58,192 nt of DNA from CALIZF01 sp046292445 (GCA_046292445.1 JBKBQT010000021.1:1-58192); one strand, 5' to 3'; numbered from the stretch's first letter, positions 42,364 through 52,251 are shown. Notes: generated by a model from the letters alone, not told the origin. Numbers and translations are program-made.

Positions 42364-43875
42364 ATGACGGCACGCTGCCACACGGTTGCCTTCGAGGGCG
42401 TCGAGGCGCTTGCCGTCGAGGTGCAATGCGCCGTCACCCCCGGCATGCCCGCCTTCACCATCGTCGGCCTGCCCGACAAGGCGGTGTCGGAGGCGCGCGA
42501 GCGCGTCAAGGCGGCGCTGAATGCGCTCTCGATCGCCCTGCCCTCGCGGCGGATCACGGTGAACCTCTCGCCCGCCGACCTGCCCAAGGAAGGCTCGCAT
42601 TTCGACCTGCCGGTCGCGCTCGCGCTGCTGGCCGCGCTCGACATCCTGCCGCGCGATGCCATCGACGGGGTGCTCGCGCTCGGGGAACTCTCGCTCGACG
42701 GCACGCTCGTGCCGGTGCTCGGCGCGCTGCCGGCGGCGATGACCGCGGCGGCGGCGGGGCGCACGCTGGTCTGCCCGCGCGCCTGCGGGGCCGAGGCGGC
42801 CTGGGTCGGCGCGGCGCTCGTCATCGCGCCCGCGACCCTCGACGAGGCCTTGCGCCACTTCACCGGCCAGATCGCCCTGCCCGCGGCGCGGGCCGGCGAA
42901 GTGTCGGCCCCGCCCGCCGGGCGCGACATGCGCGACGTCAAGGGGCAGGAACGGGCGAAACGCGCGCTCGAGATCGCCGCGGCCGGGCGGCATCACCTGC
43001 TCATGGCCGGATCGCCGGGATCGGGCAAGTCCATGCTCGCCGCCCGCCTGCCCGGCATCCTGCCGCCGCTGGAACCGGCCGAGGCGCTGGAGACCTCGAT
43101 GATCCATTCGATCGCGGGCCTGCTCACCGAGGGCGGGATCAGCCGCATCCGCCCGTTCCGCGAGCCGCATCACACCGCCTCGATGCCGGCCATCGTCGGC
43201 GGCGGCAAGGGCGCGCGGCCGGGCGAGATCAGCCTTGCGCACAACGGCGTCCTCTTCCTCGACGAGCTCCCGGAATTTCCCCGCGCCGTCCTCGAAACCC
43301 TGCGCCAACCGATCGAGACCGGCGAGGTGGTGGTCGCCCGCGCCAACGCCCATGTGCGCTACCCCTGCCGGTTCCTGCTGGTGGCGGCGGCAAACCCCTG
43401 CAAATGCGGCTACCTCGCCGAACCGGCCCGCGCCTGCGGCCGCGCCCCGGCCTGCGGCGAGGATTACATGGGCCGCATCTCGGGCCCGCTGATGGACCGG
43501 TTCGATCTGCGCATCGAGGTGCCCCCCGTCGCCTATGCCGACCTCGACCTGCCCCCGACGGGCGAGGCCTCGGCCACCATCGCCGCCCGCGTCGCCGCAG
43601 CCCGCGCCGCGCAGGCACGCCGTTATGCCGGGCATCCGGGGGTGCGGGTGAACGCCGATGCCGAGGGCGCGCTGCTCGAGACGGTGGCGGAACCGGACGC
43701 GGGCGGGCGGACGCTGCTGTCGCGCGTGGCCGAACGCTTCGGGCTCACGGCGCGCGGGTATCACCGCATCCTGCGCGTGGCGCGCACCATCGCCGACCTT
43801 GCGGGCGATGACCGGGTGCGCCAGCCGCATGTCGCCGAGGCGGTCGGCTTTCGCCTGACCTTCACGGCCCGCTGA
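42364..43875 (+). CDS. comM: ComM/YifB-family Mg-chelatase-like AAA+ ATPase
   Basis: Hexameric helicase that promotes branch migration during natural transformation and, in Rhodobacter, uptake of gene-transfer-agent DNA. 503 residues: N-terminal Lon-protease-like domain to about 170, AAA+ domain with Walker A GSPGSGKS (about 218-225), Walker B FLDELPEF and a zinc-like cysteine set in NPCKCGY...CGRAPAC, then the C-terminal ComM domain with LTARGYHRILRVARTIADLAG. Despite similarity in the AAA+ core to BchI, it is not part of chlorophyll synthesis. A CtrA-like site lies upstream. Confidence 0.95.
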   Translation: MTARCHTVAFEGVEALAVEVQCAVTPGMPAFTIVGLPDKAVSEARERVKAALNALSIALPSRRITVNLSPADLPKEGSHFDLPVALALLAALDILPRDAIDGVLALGELSLDGTLVPVLGALPAAMTAAAAGRTLVCPRACGAEAAWVGAALVIAPATLDEALRHFTGQIALPAARAGEVSAPPAGRDMRDVKGQERAKRALEIAAAGRHHLLMAGSPGSGKSMLAARLPGILPPLEPAEALETSMIHSIAGLLTEGGISRIRPFREPHHTASMPAIVGGGKGARPGEISLAHNGVLFLDELPEFPRAVLETLRQPIETGEVVVARANAHVRYPCRFLLVAAANPCKCGYLAEPARACGRAPACGEDYMGRISGPLMDRFDLRIEVPPVAYADLDLPPTGEASATIAARVAAARAAQARRYAGHPGVRVNADAEGALLETVAEPDAGGRTLLSRVAERFGLTARGYHRILRVARTIADLAGDDRVRQPHVAEAVGFRLTFTAR

Positions 43876-43876
43876 A

Positions 43877-43908
43877 GGCCGCACCGTGCGGTCATGCCGC
43901 GTGCGGCC
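43877..43908. terminator. hairpin between convergent comM and gshB
   Basis: GGCCGCAC (43877-43884) pairs with GTGCGGCC (43901-43908), with an alternative nested CCGCAC/GTGCGG pairing. It starts one base after the comM stop and could serve either convergent gene. No T-run. Confidence 0.4.
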
Positions 43909-43930
43909 CCGCCTGGCTGTGCGCGTGGCG

Positions 43931-44866
43931 CTAGCCCCGCCGCCGCTCCACCGCCTCCCATATCGCCTTGGCAGCATTGATGCCGTCGAACCGCTCGAGC
44001 TCCTGGATGCCGGTGGGCGAGGTCACGTTGATCTCGGTCAGATAGTCCCCGATCACGTCGATCCCGACGAAGACCTGCCCCTTCTCGCGCAAAACCGGAC
44101 CGATGGCGGCGCAGATCTCGCGGTCCCGCGCGGTCAGCCGCGCCGGCTCGGGCACTCCGCCGACATGCATGTTCGACCGCGTCTCGCCGGCCTGCGGCAC
44201 GCGGTTGATCGCACCGACCGGCTCGCCGTCCACAAGGATGATCCGCTTGTCGCCCCTTGCCACATCGGGAAGGAACTTCTGCACGATCAGCGGCTCGCGC
44301 GAGAACCCGGTGAACAGCTCGTGCAGCGCGCCGAGGTTGCGGTCGTTCGGATCGAGACGGAACACCCCGGCCCCGCCGTTGCCGTAGAGCGGCTTGAGGA
44401 TCACGTCCCCATGGCGCGCCTTGAACGCGCGGATCGTGCCGAGATCGCGGGCGATCATCGTCGGCGGCGTCAGATCGGGAAACCGCAGCACCAGAAGCTT
44501 TTCGGGAAAGTTGCGCACCCAGAACGGATCGTTGACCACCAGCGTGGCCGGATGCACGAGGTCGAGCAGGTGCGTCGTCGTGATATAGCCCATGTCGAAG
44601 GGCGGATCCTGGCGCAGCCAGACCACATCCATTGCCCCCAGATCGATGTCGGCCTCGTCTCCGAAGCGCACATGATCGCCCGCCACCCGCTGCACCGTCA
44701 CCGGCCGCGCCCGTGCGATCACCCGCCCCTCGTCGAAGGCGAGCCGGTCCGGCGTATAGTGCCAGAGCGCATGCCCGCGCGCCTGCGCCTCGAGCGCGAG
44801 GCGAAACGTGCTGTCCGCCGCGATGTTCACGGACCCGATCGGGTCCATCTGCAATGCCACCTTCAT
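43931..44866 (-). CDS. gshB: glutathione synthetase GshB
   Basis: ATP-grasp ligase adding glycine to gamma-glutamylcysteine. 311 residues, typical of bacterial GshB. N-terminal MKVALQMDPIGSVNIAADS is the family start; FDMGYITTTHLLDL, KPLYGNGGAGVFRL and DVIGDYLTEINVTSPTGIQE (ATP/Mg-binding) follow. ATG 44866 is supported by this N-terminus, whereas the open frame to 45016 adds unlike residues. It is downstream of yraN on the same strand. Confidence 0.96.
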   Translation of the reverse strand: MKVALQMDPIGSVNIAADSTFRLALEAQARGHALWHYTPDRLAFDEGRVIARARPVTVQRVAGDHVRFGDEADIDLGAMDVVWLRQDPPFDMGYITTTHLLDLVHPATLVVNDPFWVRNFPEKLLVLRFPDLTPPTMIARDLGTIRAFKARHGDVILKPLYGNGGAGVFRLDPNDRNLGALHELFTGFSREPLIVQKFLPDVARGDKRIILVDGEPVGAINRVPQAGETRSNMHVGGVPEPARLTARDREICAAIGPVLREKGQVFVGIDVIGDYLTEINVTSPTGIQELERFDGINAAKAIWEAVERRRG

Positions 44867-44969
44867 CCACCGCCCCCGCCTGCACCCCGACGCCCCGGCT
44901 GTCGGGCCGGCGCATACATGGCGCAGGGCTGCGCCGACCGCAATCCGACCTGTGCCCGGGCCCGCAGGG

Positions 44970-45323
44970 TCAGGCGGCGATCGCGTTCTCGATGACCTCG
45001 ATGGCCCCGACCGCATCGACCAGCGCCACGTCGAATCGCATCTCGGTGAGCGATCCGCGCGGCTCGCCGCCCAGGAACTCCTCGGCCGCCGCGATCAGCC
45101 GGCCGATCTGCCGCCGGCCGAGCCGTTCGGCCGCGATCGCATGGGTGCGGGCCTTCTTGACTTCGATGAAAACGACCCGCGCGCCCTCTCGCGCGATGAG
45201 ATCGACCTCACCCCCCGCGCCGCGCCAGCGCGACGCGGCGATCGTCCGCCCGCTCCCGGCATAGTGACGTGCCACAGCTGCCTCGGCGCTCAGACCCGAC
45301 AGATGGGAAACCAGCCCGCTCAT
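44970..45323 (-). CDS. YraN-family (UPF0102) protein
   Basis: 117-residue protein with an endonuclease-like fold. The core GGEVDLIAREGARVVFIEVKKA carries the E-V-D...E-V-K motif of the YraN family, near residues 44-65. Function unproven. ATG 45323 overlaps the rsmI stop (ATGA), the usual rsmI-yraN order. A slightly longer open frame to 45353 overlaps rsmI more. Confidence 0.92.
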   Translation of the reverse strand: MSGLVSHLSGLSAEAAVARHYAGSGRTIAASRWRGAGGEVDLIAREGARVVFIEVKKARTHAIAAERLGRRQIGRLIAAAEEFLGGEPRGSLTEMRFDVALVDAVGAIEVIENAIAA

Positions 45324-46429
45324 CGCGCGCCCCCACTCTCGTTCTGCGGGCACGAAGCTGCCCCGCCGCCTGTTGCTTGCCCATCGGCCGGTTCGGAAAG
45401 GGCATCGCCTGCGCCCTCCTCGGTTTCAGCGCGCAGCGCCAGCGCGCGCGCATAGGCGACCCGCCTCGGCACGCGGCAGGCCTGCGCAGCGGCCGAGGCC
45501 GCGTCGCCCACCGACATGACCGCCAGCCCGGACCGCAGCACGGCGTCAAGATCGCCACCCGCATCGCCCCCCGGCCCGGCCCGGTCGATCACCAGCACCA
45601 CCTCGCCGCGCGGATCGGCCGCTGCAAACCGTTCGGCGAGCGACGCGAGCGTGCCCCGTGCCACTTCCTCGAACCGCTTGGTCAGTTCTCTGCACACGGC
45701 CGCCTCCCTTTGTGTTCCGAATGCCTCGCACAATTCCCCTAACGTTCGGCTAACCCGTTTCGGCGACTCGAAGATGACCACGGTGGCTGCGACGGCAGCG
45801 AGTTCGGCCAGCGTCCGGCGTCTCGCCGCCGCCTGCGGCGGCAGGAAGCCGGCAAAAAGAAACCGGTCGGTCGGCAGGCCCGACACGGCGAGCGCGGCGA
45901 GGAGGGCCGAGGGGCCGGGCGCAGCGCGCACCTTATGGCCGGCATCGATCGCCGCGCGCGCCAGCTGATAGCCCGGATCGGCCACCAGCGGCGTGCCGGC
46001 TTCGGACGCATAGACGACCGACCGCCCCTCGGCGAGTGCGGCGAGCAGGCGCGGGCGGACCGCAGCGCCGTTGTGGTCGTGATAGGCCACGAGCGGCCGG
46101 CCGGCGAGCGCGACCCCGTGGATGTCCATCAGGTGCCGCAGGCTGCGGGTATCCTCGGCCGCGAGCACATCCGCGCCCGCCAGCAGGTCGAGCGCGCGCA
46201 GCGTGATGTCGCGGGCCGCCCCGATCGGGGTCGCGATGAAATGCAGCGCCGGCTCGATCGCCCGCCCGCCCGGCGCGCCCGCGTCGGCCGGGCCCCCTGC
46301 TGCCGCCTGCGCAGGCTGGCGCCGCGGGCCGTCCGGGTCGTCCCGCCGTGGATCTTCCCGGTCCGGTGCGGACCGGGCAAGGGTGCCCGGAAGGCTGGTC
46401 CGGGGCGGCCTCGGGGGGCGTGCGGGCAT
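45320..46429 (-). CDS. rsmI: 16S rRNA 2'-O-ribose C1402 methyltransferase RsmI
   Basis: SAM-dependent tetrapyrrole-methylase-fold enzyme that 2'-O-methylates C1402 in the decoding region of 16S rRNA. The domain begins near residue 62 with ALHFIATPIGAARDITLRAL and continues with AAEDTRSLRHLM, YHDHNG and SEAGTPLVADPGYQLAR. It is 369 residues against about 285 in E. coli: an Arg/Pro-rich N-terminal extension of about 60 residues and a longer C-terminus. No later start with a convincing ribosome-binding site is visible. Coupled to yraN. Confidence 0.94.
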   Translation of the reverse strand: MPARPPRPPRTSLPGTLARSAPDREDPRRDDPDGPRRQPAQAAAGGPADAGAPGGRAIEPALHFIATPIGAARDITLRALDLLAGADVLAAEDTRSLRHLMDIHGVALAGRPLVAYHDHNGAAVRPRLLAALAEGRSVVYASEAGTPLVADPGYQLARAAIDAGHKVRAAPGPSALLAALAVSGLPTDRFLFAGFLPPQAAARRRTLAELAAVAATVVIFESPKRVSRTLGELCEAFGTQREAAVCRELTKRFEEVARGTLASLAERFAAADPRGEVVLVIDRAGPGGDAGGDLDAVLRSGLAVMSVGDAASAAAQACRVPRRVAYARALALRAETEEGAGDALSEPADGQATGGGAASCPQNESGGAR

Positions 46430-46578
46430 GGCGGCTTCCTTGGCGGGCGGGATCGGGCGGGGCGCGCGGGGCGGCCGCGGTCGGCAGGGGCTGGCCGCCG
46501 GCCGGCCGCATGCGTTTACTTGCGCGCCGGAAGGCAATAGGGTCAACCCGTTCGTGCCCTGCCGGAGCTTTTGCGATC

Positions 46579-47754
46579 ATGCTGCAGACCCTGCGCCGCC
46601 GCCCCAGCCTCGCCGCCCTCGTCCTGCCGGTCCTCGCCGCGCTCGGGCTCGCCGCCTGCGAGCCGGTGGCGGCCCCGTCGCGCGGCCCGGCCATCGACCC
46701 CTCCGCCGCCGTGGCCGTCGCGCTCCTTGTCCCGTCGGGATCGGGCAGTGCGGGCGATCAGGCGATCGCGCAGGCGCTCGAGAATGCCGCGCGGCTGGCG
46801 ATCGGCGACCTCGGCGGGGTTCAGATCGACCTGCGGGTCTACGGGACCGGCGGCCAGGCGGCCGGGGCGCAGGCGGCGGCGGTGCGTGCGGCCGAGGACG
46901 GCGCGCGGATCATCCTCGGGCCGGTCTTTGCGGCCGAGGCCGCGGCGGCCGGCGTTGCCGTCGCCGGGCGCGGGATCAATGTGCTGAGCTTTTCCAACAA
47001 CAGCGACATCGCGGGCGGCAATGTCTTCGTGCTCGGCTCCACCTTCCAGAACACCGCCGACCGGCTGGTGGGCTATGCCGCGCGGCAGGGCCAGCGGCGG
47101 ATGATGATCGTCCACGACCGCACCCCGGCGGGCGAGATCGGCCGCGCCGCCTTCGCGAGGGCCATCGCGTCGCGCGGGGCGACGCTGGCGGGCACGGCGG
47201 CCTACGAATTCTCGCAGGACGGGGTGGTGCAGGCGGTTCCGGCCATCGTCGGCCAGGCCCGCGCCGGCGGGGCCGATGCGATCCTGCTGACCGCCGACAC
47301 GGCCGGCGCGCTGCCGCTCGTCACGCAGCTTCTGCGCGACAATGGCCTCGGGCGCGACACGGTGCGCTTCATCGGCCTCACCCGCTGGGACATCCCGCCG
47401 GCGACGCTGTCGCTGCCCGGGGTGCAGGGCGGCTGGTTCGCGCTGCCCGATCCCGGCCTCTATCGCCAGTTCGAGGCGCGCTATGGCGCCGCCTTCGGCG
47501 CGCCGCCGCACCCGATCGCGGGGCTCGCCTATGACGGCATCGCGGCGATCGGCGCGCTGGTTCGCCAGGGCCGCGCCGATGCGCTGACCGGCGGCGCGCT
47601 CACCCAGCCCTCGGGCTTTGCCGGCGTCAACGGCATCTTCCGGCTGCGCGGCGACGGCACGAACGAGCGGGCGCTCGCAATCGCCGAGGTGCGCGGCAAT
47701 CAGGTCGTGGTCATCGACCCGGCCCCGAGAAGCTTTGCCGGTGCCGGCTTCTGA
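46579..47754 (+). CDS. penicillin-binding-protein activator (LpoA-like lipoprotein)
   Basis: Lipoprotein of 391 residues: signal and lipobox ALGLAAC with the acylated Cys at about residue 27, then a type I periplasmic-binding fold. Blocks IILGPVFAAEAAAAGVAVAG, VLSFSNNSDIAGGNVFVLG and RLVGYAARQGQRRMMIVHD are typical of LpoA/leucine-binding-like proteins encoded next to rsmI. Its likely role is activation of peptidoglycan synthesis at the outer membrane, inferred from family and gene order. Its end overlaps the glnD start by 14 bases. Confidence 0.9.
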   Translation: MLQTLRRRPSLAALVLPVLAALGLAACEPVAAPSRGPAIDPSAAVAVALLVPSGSGSAGDQAIAQALENAARLAIGDLGGVQIDLRVYGTGGQAAGAQAAAVRAAEDGARIILGPVFAAEAAAAGVAVAGRGINVLSFSNNSDIAGGNVFVLGSTFQNTADRLVGYAARQGQRRMMIVHDRTPAGEIGRAAFARAIASRGATLAGTAAYEFSQDGVVQAVPAIVGQARAGGADAILLTADTAGALPLVTQLLRDNGLGRDTVRFIGLTRWDIPPATLSLPGVQGGWFALPDPGLYRQFEARYGAAFGAPPHPIAGLAYDGIAAIGALVRQGRADALTGGALTQPSGFAGVNGIFRLRGDGTNERALAIAEVRGNQVVVIDPAPRSFAGAGF

Positions 47755-50545
47755 CGCCGCGCCCCTGCGCCTGACCCCGGCCGAGGCGGCGGCGGACGAC
47801 GGGTTCGGCGCCGCAGGCAGCCGGTTCGATGCCGCGGCACTGGTGGAGGCGATCGCGGCCGACCTTGCGGCGGAGCGCGCGCCGACAGCGGACGCCGCCG
47901 CCCGGCGGGCGATCGCCGTGCGCCATCTCGCGGCCGCGCGGGCCGCCGAGGCGCAGCGGCTCGAGGCGGCCTTCGCCGCCGCGCCGCTGTCTGCCCGCGC
48001 CTTCGTGGCGGCGCAGACGCGCCTGATCGACGGGATCGTGACGACAAGCCTGCGCACGGCCCATCTGCTCCACCCCGCGCATGCTCCGACCGCGGGCGAG
48101 CGGATCGCCGTGCTGGCGGTCGGCGGCTATGGCCGGGCGGAGCTTGCGCCGCATTCCGACCTCGACCTTCTGTTCCTCTTTCCCTGGAAGATCACGCCCT
48201 GGGCCGAGAGCGTGATCGAGACGATGCTGTATATCCTGTGGGATCTGCGGCTCAAGCTCGGCCATGCCTCGCGCACGGTGCGCGACTGCATCCGGCTTTC
48301 GCGCGAGGACATGACGATCCGCACCGCGCTGCTCGAGCACCGGTTCCTCGCCGGGGACGCAGAGCTTGCGGCCGAGCTGCGCGACCGGCTGCGGGCCGAG
48401 GTCTTTGCCGGCACCGGCCCTGCCTTCATCGAGGCCAAGCTGGCCGAACGGGCCGAGCGGCACCGCAAGCAGGGCGGCCAGCGCTATGTGCTCGAACCCA
48501 ACGTCAAGGAGGGCAAGGGCGGCCTGCGCGATCTGCAGACGCTCTACTGGATCGGCAAGTATCTGCACGGGGTGAACACGGCGGCCGATCTGGTCGGCGA
48601 GGGGCTGTTCTCGCCCGAGGAATACATGGGGTTCCGCCGCGCCGAGGATTTCCTGCTCGCCGTGCGCTGCCATCTGCATATCGTCGCGGGGCGGGCGATG
48701 GATCAGCTCACCTTCGATCTTCAGGTCGAGGTCGCCGACCGGATGGGCTACCGCGATGCCGGCGGTCGGCGGGCGGTCGAGCATTTCATGCAGGACTACT
48801 TCCGCCAGGCGACGCGGGTCGGCGAGCTGACGCGCATCTTCCTGACCGCGCTCGAGGCGCGGCACGTCAAGAGCGCGCCCCCCCTCGAACGCTTGTTCCG
48901 CCGCCGCCCGCGGGTCGGCGAGGGCTATGGCGTCATCCACGGCCGCCTGACCGTGGCCGAACCGGAGCGGTTCTTTGCCGATCCCATCAACATCCTGCGC
49001 CTGTTCGAGGAGGGGCTTCGGACCGGCCTGCTGATCCACCCGGACGCGATGCGGCAGGTCACCGCCCATCTGCACCTGATCGACGACCGCCTGCGCGCAT
49101 CGCCCGAGGCGACGGGCCTGTTCCTGCGGCTGCTGCTCGACCACGGCAACCCCGAACGCGCCCTGCGCCGGATGAACGAGCTTGGCGTACTGGCCGCCTT
49201 CGTGCCCGAGTTCGAGCCGGTCGTGGCGATGATGCAGTTCAACGTCTATCACCACTACACGGTGGACGAGCACATCATCCAGTGCATCAGCGTGCTGGCG
49301 CAGATCGAGCGGGGGGAACTGGTCGAGGAACTGCCCATCGCCTCGCGCATCCTCAGGGAAGGGGTGAACCGGCGGGTGATCTACCTTGCCCTGTTCCTGC
49401 ATGACATCGGCAAGGGACGGATCGAGGATCATTCCGTGCTCGGCGCGCAGATCGCGCGCCGCGTCGCGCCGCGGCTCGGCCTGACGCCGGACGAATGCGA
49501 GACCGTCGAATGGCTCGTGCGCCATCACCTGCTGATGTCGGACACCGCGCAGAAGCGCGACATCGCCGATCCGCGCACGGTGCGCGATTTCGCCCGCGCC
49601 GTGCGCACCAAGCGGCGGCTCGATCTGCTGACGGTGCTCACGGTCTGCGACATCCGCGGCGTCGGCCCGGGCACCTGGAACAACTGGAAGGCGATGCTGC
49701 TGCGGCGGCTCTATGCCGACACGGCCGAAGCGCTCGAAAACGGGCTCGAGGCGGTCAACCGCGACAAGCGCGAGGACGAGGCGAAGGATGCCCTGCGCGC
49801 CGCGCTTGCCGACTGGGCCGAGGCGGATGTCGAGCGGGAACTGGCGCGCCACTACGGCCCTTACTGGCAGGGCCTGCCGACCGCGACGCAGGCGGTGTTC
49901 GCCGGCCTGCTGCGCCGCGTCAGGCCCGGCGAGATCGCCATCGACCTGCACCCGGACGAGGAACACGACGCCACCCGCGCGGCCTTCGTGCTCGAGGATC
50001 ACCCCGGCATCTTCAGCCGCCTGGCCGGCGCGCTGGCGCTGGTCGGGGCGAACGTGGTCGATGCGCGCACCTATACCTCGAAGGACGGCTATGCGACGGC
50101 GGTGTTCTGGGTGCAGGACGAGGCCGGCCATCCCTACGACGCTGCGCGCCTGCCGCGCCTGACGCGCATGATCCAGCGCACCCTGCGCGGCGAGGTCGTC
50201 GCGCAGGAGGCGTTCCGCGACCGCGACCGGCAGAAGCGGCGCGAACGCGCCTTCCGCTTTCCGACCACGATCACCTTCGACAACGACGCATCCGACATCT
50301 ACACGCTGATCGAGGTCGATACCCGCGACCGGCCCGGCCTGCTCTACGATCTGACGCGGACGCTGGCGGCGAGTAATATCTACATCGCCTCGGCGGTGAT
50401 CGCGACCTATGGCGCGCAGGCGGTGGATACGTTCTATGTCAAGGACATGTTCGGGCTCAAGCTGCAGAGCAAGACCAAGCAGGAAAGCCTCGAGCGCAAG
50501 CTGCGCCAGGCGATCGCCGATGGCGCGGCAAGGGCGAGCGGCTGA
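47741..50545 (+). CDS. glnD: PII uridylyltransferase/uridylyl-removing enzyme GlnD
   Basis: Nitrogen sensor that uridylylates PII when glutamine is low and removes UMP when it is high. 934 residues: nucleotidyltransferase motif GGYGRAELAPHSDLDLLFL near 127; HD domain with HHYTVDEH near 503 and FLHDIGKGR near 548; two C-terminal ACT domains beginning near 750 (LEDHPGIFSRLAGAL) and 857 (DTRDRPGLLYDL). The start is GTG 47741, inside the 3' end of the preceding gene; no better start lies downstream before the conserved region. Confidence 0.95.
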   Translation: MPASDAAPLRLTPAEAAADDGFGAAGSRFDAAALVEAIAADLAAERAPTADAAARRAIAVRHLAAARAAEAQRLEAAFAAAPLSARAFVAAQTRLIDGIVTTSLRTAHLLHPAHAPTAGERIAVLAVGGYGRAELAPHSDLDLLFLFPWKITPWAESVIETMLYILWDLRLKLGHASRTVRDCIRLSREDMTIRTALLEHRFLAGDAELAAELRDRLRAEVFAGTGPAFIEAKLAERAERHRKQGGQRYVLEPNVKEGKGGLRDLQTLYWIGKYLHGVNTAADLVGEGLFSPEEYMGFRRAEDFLLAVRCHLHIVAGRAMDQLTFDLQVEVADRMGYRDAGGRRAVEHFMQDYFRQATRVGELTRIFLTALEARHVKSAPPLERLFRRRPRVGEGYGVIHGRLTVAEPERFFADPINILRLFEEGLRTGLLIHPDAMRQVTAHLHLIDDRLRASPEATGLFLRLLLDHGNPERALRRMNELGVLAAFVPEFEPVVAMMQFNVYHHYTVDEHIIQCISVLAQIERGELVEELPIASRILREGVNRRVIYLALFLHDIGKGRIEDHSVLGAQIARRVAPRLGLTPDECETVEWLVRHHLLMSDTAQKRDIADPRTVRDFARAVRTKRRLDLLTVLTVCDIRGVGPGTWNNWKAMLLRRLYADTAEALENGLEAVNRDKREDEAKDALRAALADWAEADVERELARHYGPYWQGLPTATQAVFAGLLRRVRPGEIAIDLHPDEEHDATRAAFVLEDHPGIFSRLAGALALVGANVVDARTYTSKDGYATAVFWVQDEAGHPYDAARLPRLTRMIQRTLRGEVVAQEAFRDRDRQKRRERAFRFPTTITFDNDASDIYTLIEVDTRDRPGLLYDLTRTLAASNIYIASAVIATYGAQAVDTFYVKDMFGLKLQSKTKQESLERKLRQAIADGAARASG

Positions 50546-50592
50546 CATGCACCCGGAGCTTACCCTGCCCGCCCGCCTGCGGGCCTGACGGC

Positions 50593-52131
50593 ATGGCGCC
50601 CGTCCGTCTCATCCGCGGCTTTCTGACCGTCGGCGCCTGGACCATGGTCAGCCGCATCGCCGGCTTCGTGCGCGACGTGATGATGGCGGCCTTTCTCGGC
50701 GCCGGCCCGGCCGCCGAGGCGTTCCTGATCGCCTTTTCGCTGCCCAACATCTTTCGCCGCTTCTTTGCCGAGGGCGCATTCAACATGGCCTTCGTGCCGA
50801 TGTTCGCCAAGAAGCTCGAGGCGGGCGAGGATGCCAAGGGCTTTGCCCGCGATGCCTTTTCCGGGCTTGCGGGCATTCTCGTGATGTTCACGCTGGCCGG
50901 CACGCTGGCGATGCCCTGGCTGGTCTGGGCGATGGCAGCGGGGTTTGCCGGGGATGCGCGGTTCGGGCTGGCGGTGGATTACGGGCGCATCGCCTTCGTC
51001 TACATCCTCTTCATCAGCCTCGTGGCGCTCCTGTCGGGCGTGCTCAATGCCTTCGGCCGCTTCACCGAGGCCTCGGTGGTGCCGGTGCTGATGAACCTGA
51101 CCTTCATCGCGGCGATGCTGCTGGCCGATGCGCTCGACTGGGATCAGGGCCTGACGCTGGCCTGGACCGTGCCGGTGACCGGCGTGCTGCAATTCGCCTG
51201 GACGTGGCTGGCAGCGGCCCGGGCGGGGTTCCCGCTGATCCCCCGCCGGCCGCGCATCACGCCCGAGCTGCGCCGGCTTGCCGTCATCGCCGCCCCGGCC
51301 GTGCTGGCGGGGGGCGTGGTGCAGGTCAACCTGCTGGTCGGGCGGCAGGTGGCGAGCTTTACCGAAGGGGCGGTCGCCTGGCTCGCCTATGCCGACCGGC
51401 TCTACCAGTTGCCGCTGGGGGTGGTCGGGGTGGCCATCGGGACGGTGCTGCTGCCCGACCTGTCGCGCCGCCTGCGCGCCGGCGATTCGGCGGGCGGGCA
51501 ATGGGCCTTCAGCCGGGGGGCGGAATTCGCGCTGGCGCTGACGCTGCCGGCGGCCGTCGCGCTCTGCGTCATCGCCGACCCGCTGATCGCGGTGCTGTTC
51601 GAACGCGGCGCCTTCGGTCCGGCCGATACCGCGGCGACGGCGCTGGCGCTGGCGATCTACGGCGCGGGCCTGCCGGCCTTCGTTCTCCAGAAGGTATGGC
51701 AGCCGCTCTATTACGCGCGCGAGGATACGCGGCGCCCGCTCAACTATGCGCTCACCTCGATCGTGGTGAATGCCGGGATCGCGATCGGCCTGATGCCGCT
51801 GATCGGCTTTGCCGCCGCCGCGCTGGCGACGACGCTGGCGGCCTGGGTGATGCTCGCCCAGCTCGTTTGGGGCGTGCGGCGGCTGGGTGCGGTGACGCAG
51901 CCCGACGCCCGCCTTCGCGCCCGCGCGCCGCTGATCGCGCTCGCCGCGGCACTGATGGGCGCCGCGCTCTGGGCCGCGGCGATCCCGCTGGGCCCGTATC
52001 TGGCTGCGCCGGGCCTGCGCTATCCGGCGCTCGGCGCGCTGATCGCGGTCGGCATTGTGGTCTATTTCGGCGCGGGCGCGGTGATCGGCGCCTTTCGCCC
52101 GGCCGATTTTCGCGCGCTCGGACGGCGCTAG
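50593..52131 (+). CDS. murJ: lipid II flippase MurJ
   Basis: Moves lipid II across the inner membrane for peptidoglycan synthesis. 512 residues with about 14 hydrophobic helices. The N-terminus has GFLTVGAWTMVSRIAGFVRD and the family stretch FSLPNIFRRFFAEGAFNMAFVPMF, with essential Arg residues in the central cavity. It follows glnD by 47 bases, as in many alphaproteobacteria. ATG 50593 is chosen. Confidence 0.96.
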   Translation: MAPVRLIRGFLTVGAWTMVSRIAGFVRDVMMAAFLGAGPAAEAFLIAFSLPNIFRRFFAEGAFNMAFVPMFAKKLEAGEDAKGFARDAFSGLAGILVMFTLAGTLAMPWLVWAMAAGFAGDARFGLAVDYGRIAFVYILFISLVALLSGVLNAFGRFTEASVVPVLMNLTFIAAMLLADALDWDQGLTLAWTVPVTGVLQFAWTWLAAARAGFPLIPRRPRITPELRRLAVIAAPAVLAGGVVQVNLLVGRQVASFTEGAVAWLAYADRLYQLPLGVVGVAIGTVLLPDLSRRLRAGDSAGGQWAFSRGAEFALALTLPAAVALCVIADPLIAVLFERGAFGPADTAATALALAIYGAGLPAFVLQKVWQPLYYAREDTRRPLNYALTSIVVNAGIAIGLMPLIGFAAAALATTLAAWVMLAQLVWGVRRLGAVTQPDARLRARAPLIALAAALMGAALWAAAIPLGPYLAAPGLRYPALGALIAVGIVVYFGAGAVIGAFRPADFRALGRR

Positions 52132-52251
52132 GCGCGCAGCCCGGTGGACGGGCGCGTATACCTGCGTCATTGTTCCGATACACAAGGCGGATCACGGGCG
52201 CAAACAGGCCCGACCGACATGCACCGCCCCCGTGTCAGGGAGACCGAAACC

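Noticed and set aside
42955..43875. comM read as a second Mg-chelatase ATPase
   Set aside because: The AAA+ core is similar to BchI, but the N-terminal Lon-like domain and C-terminal block are those of ComM/YifB.
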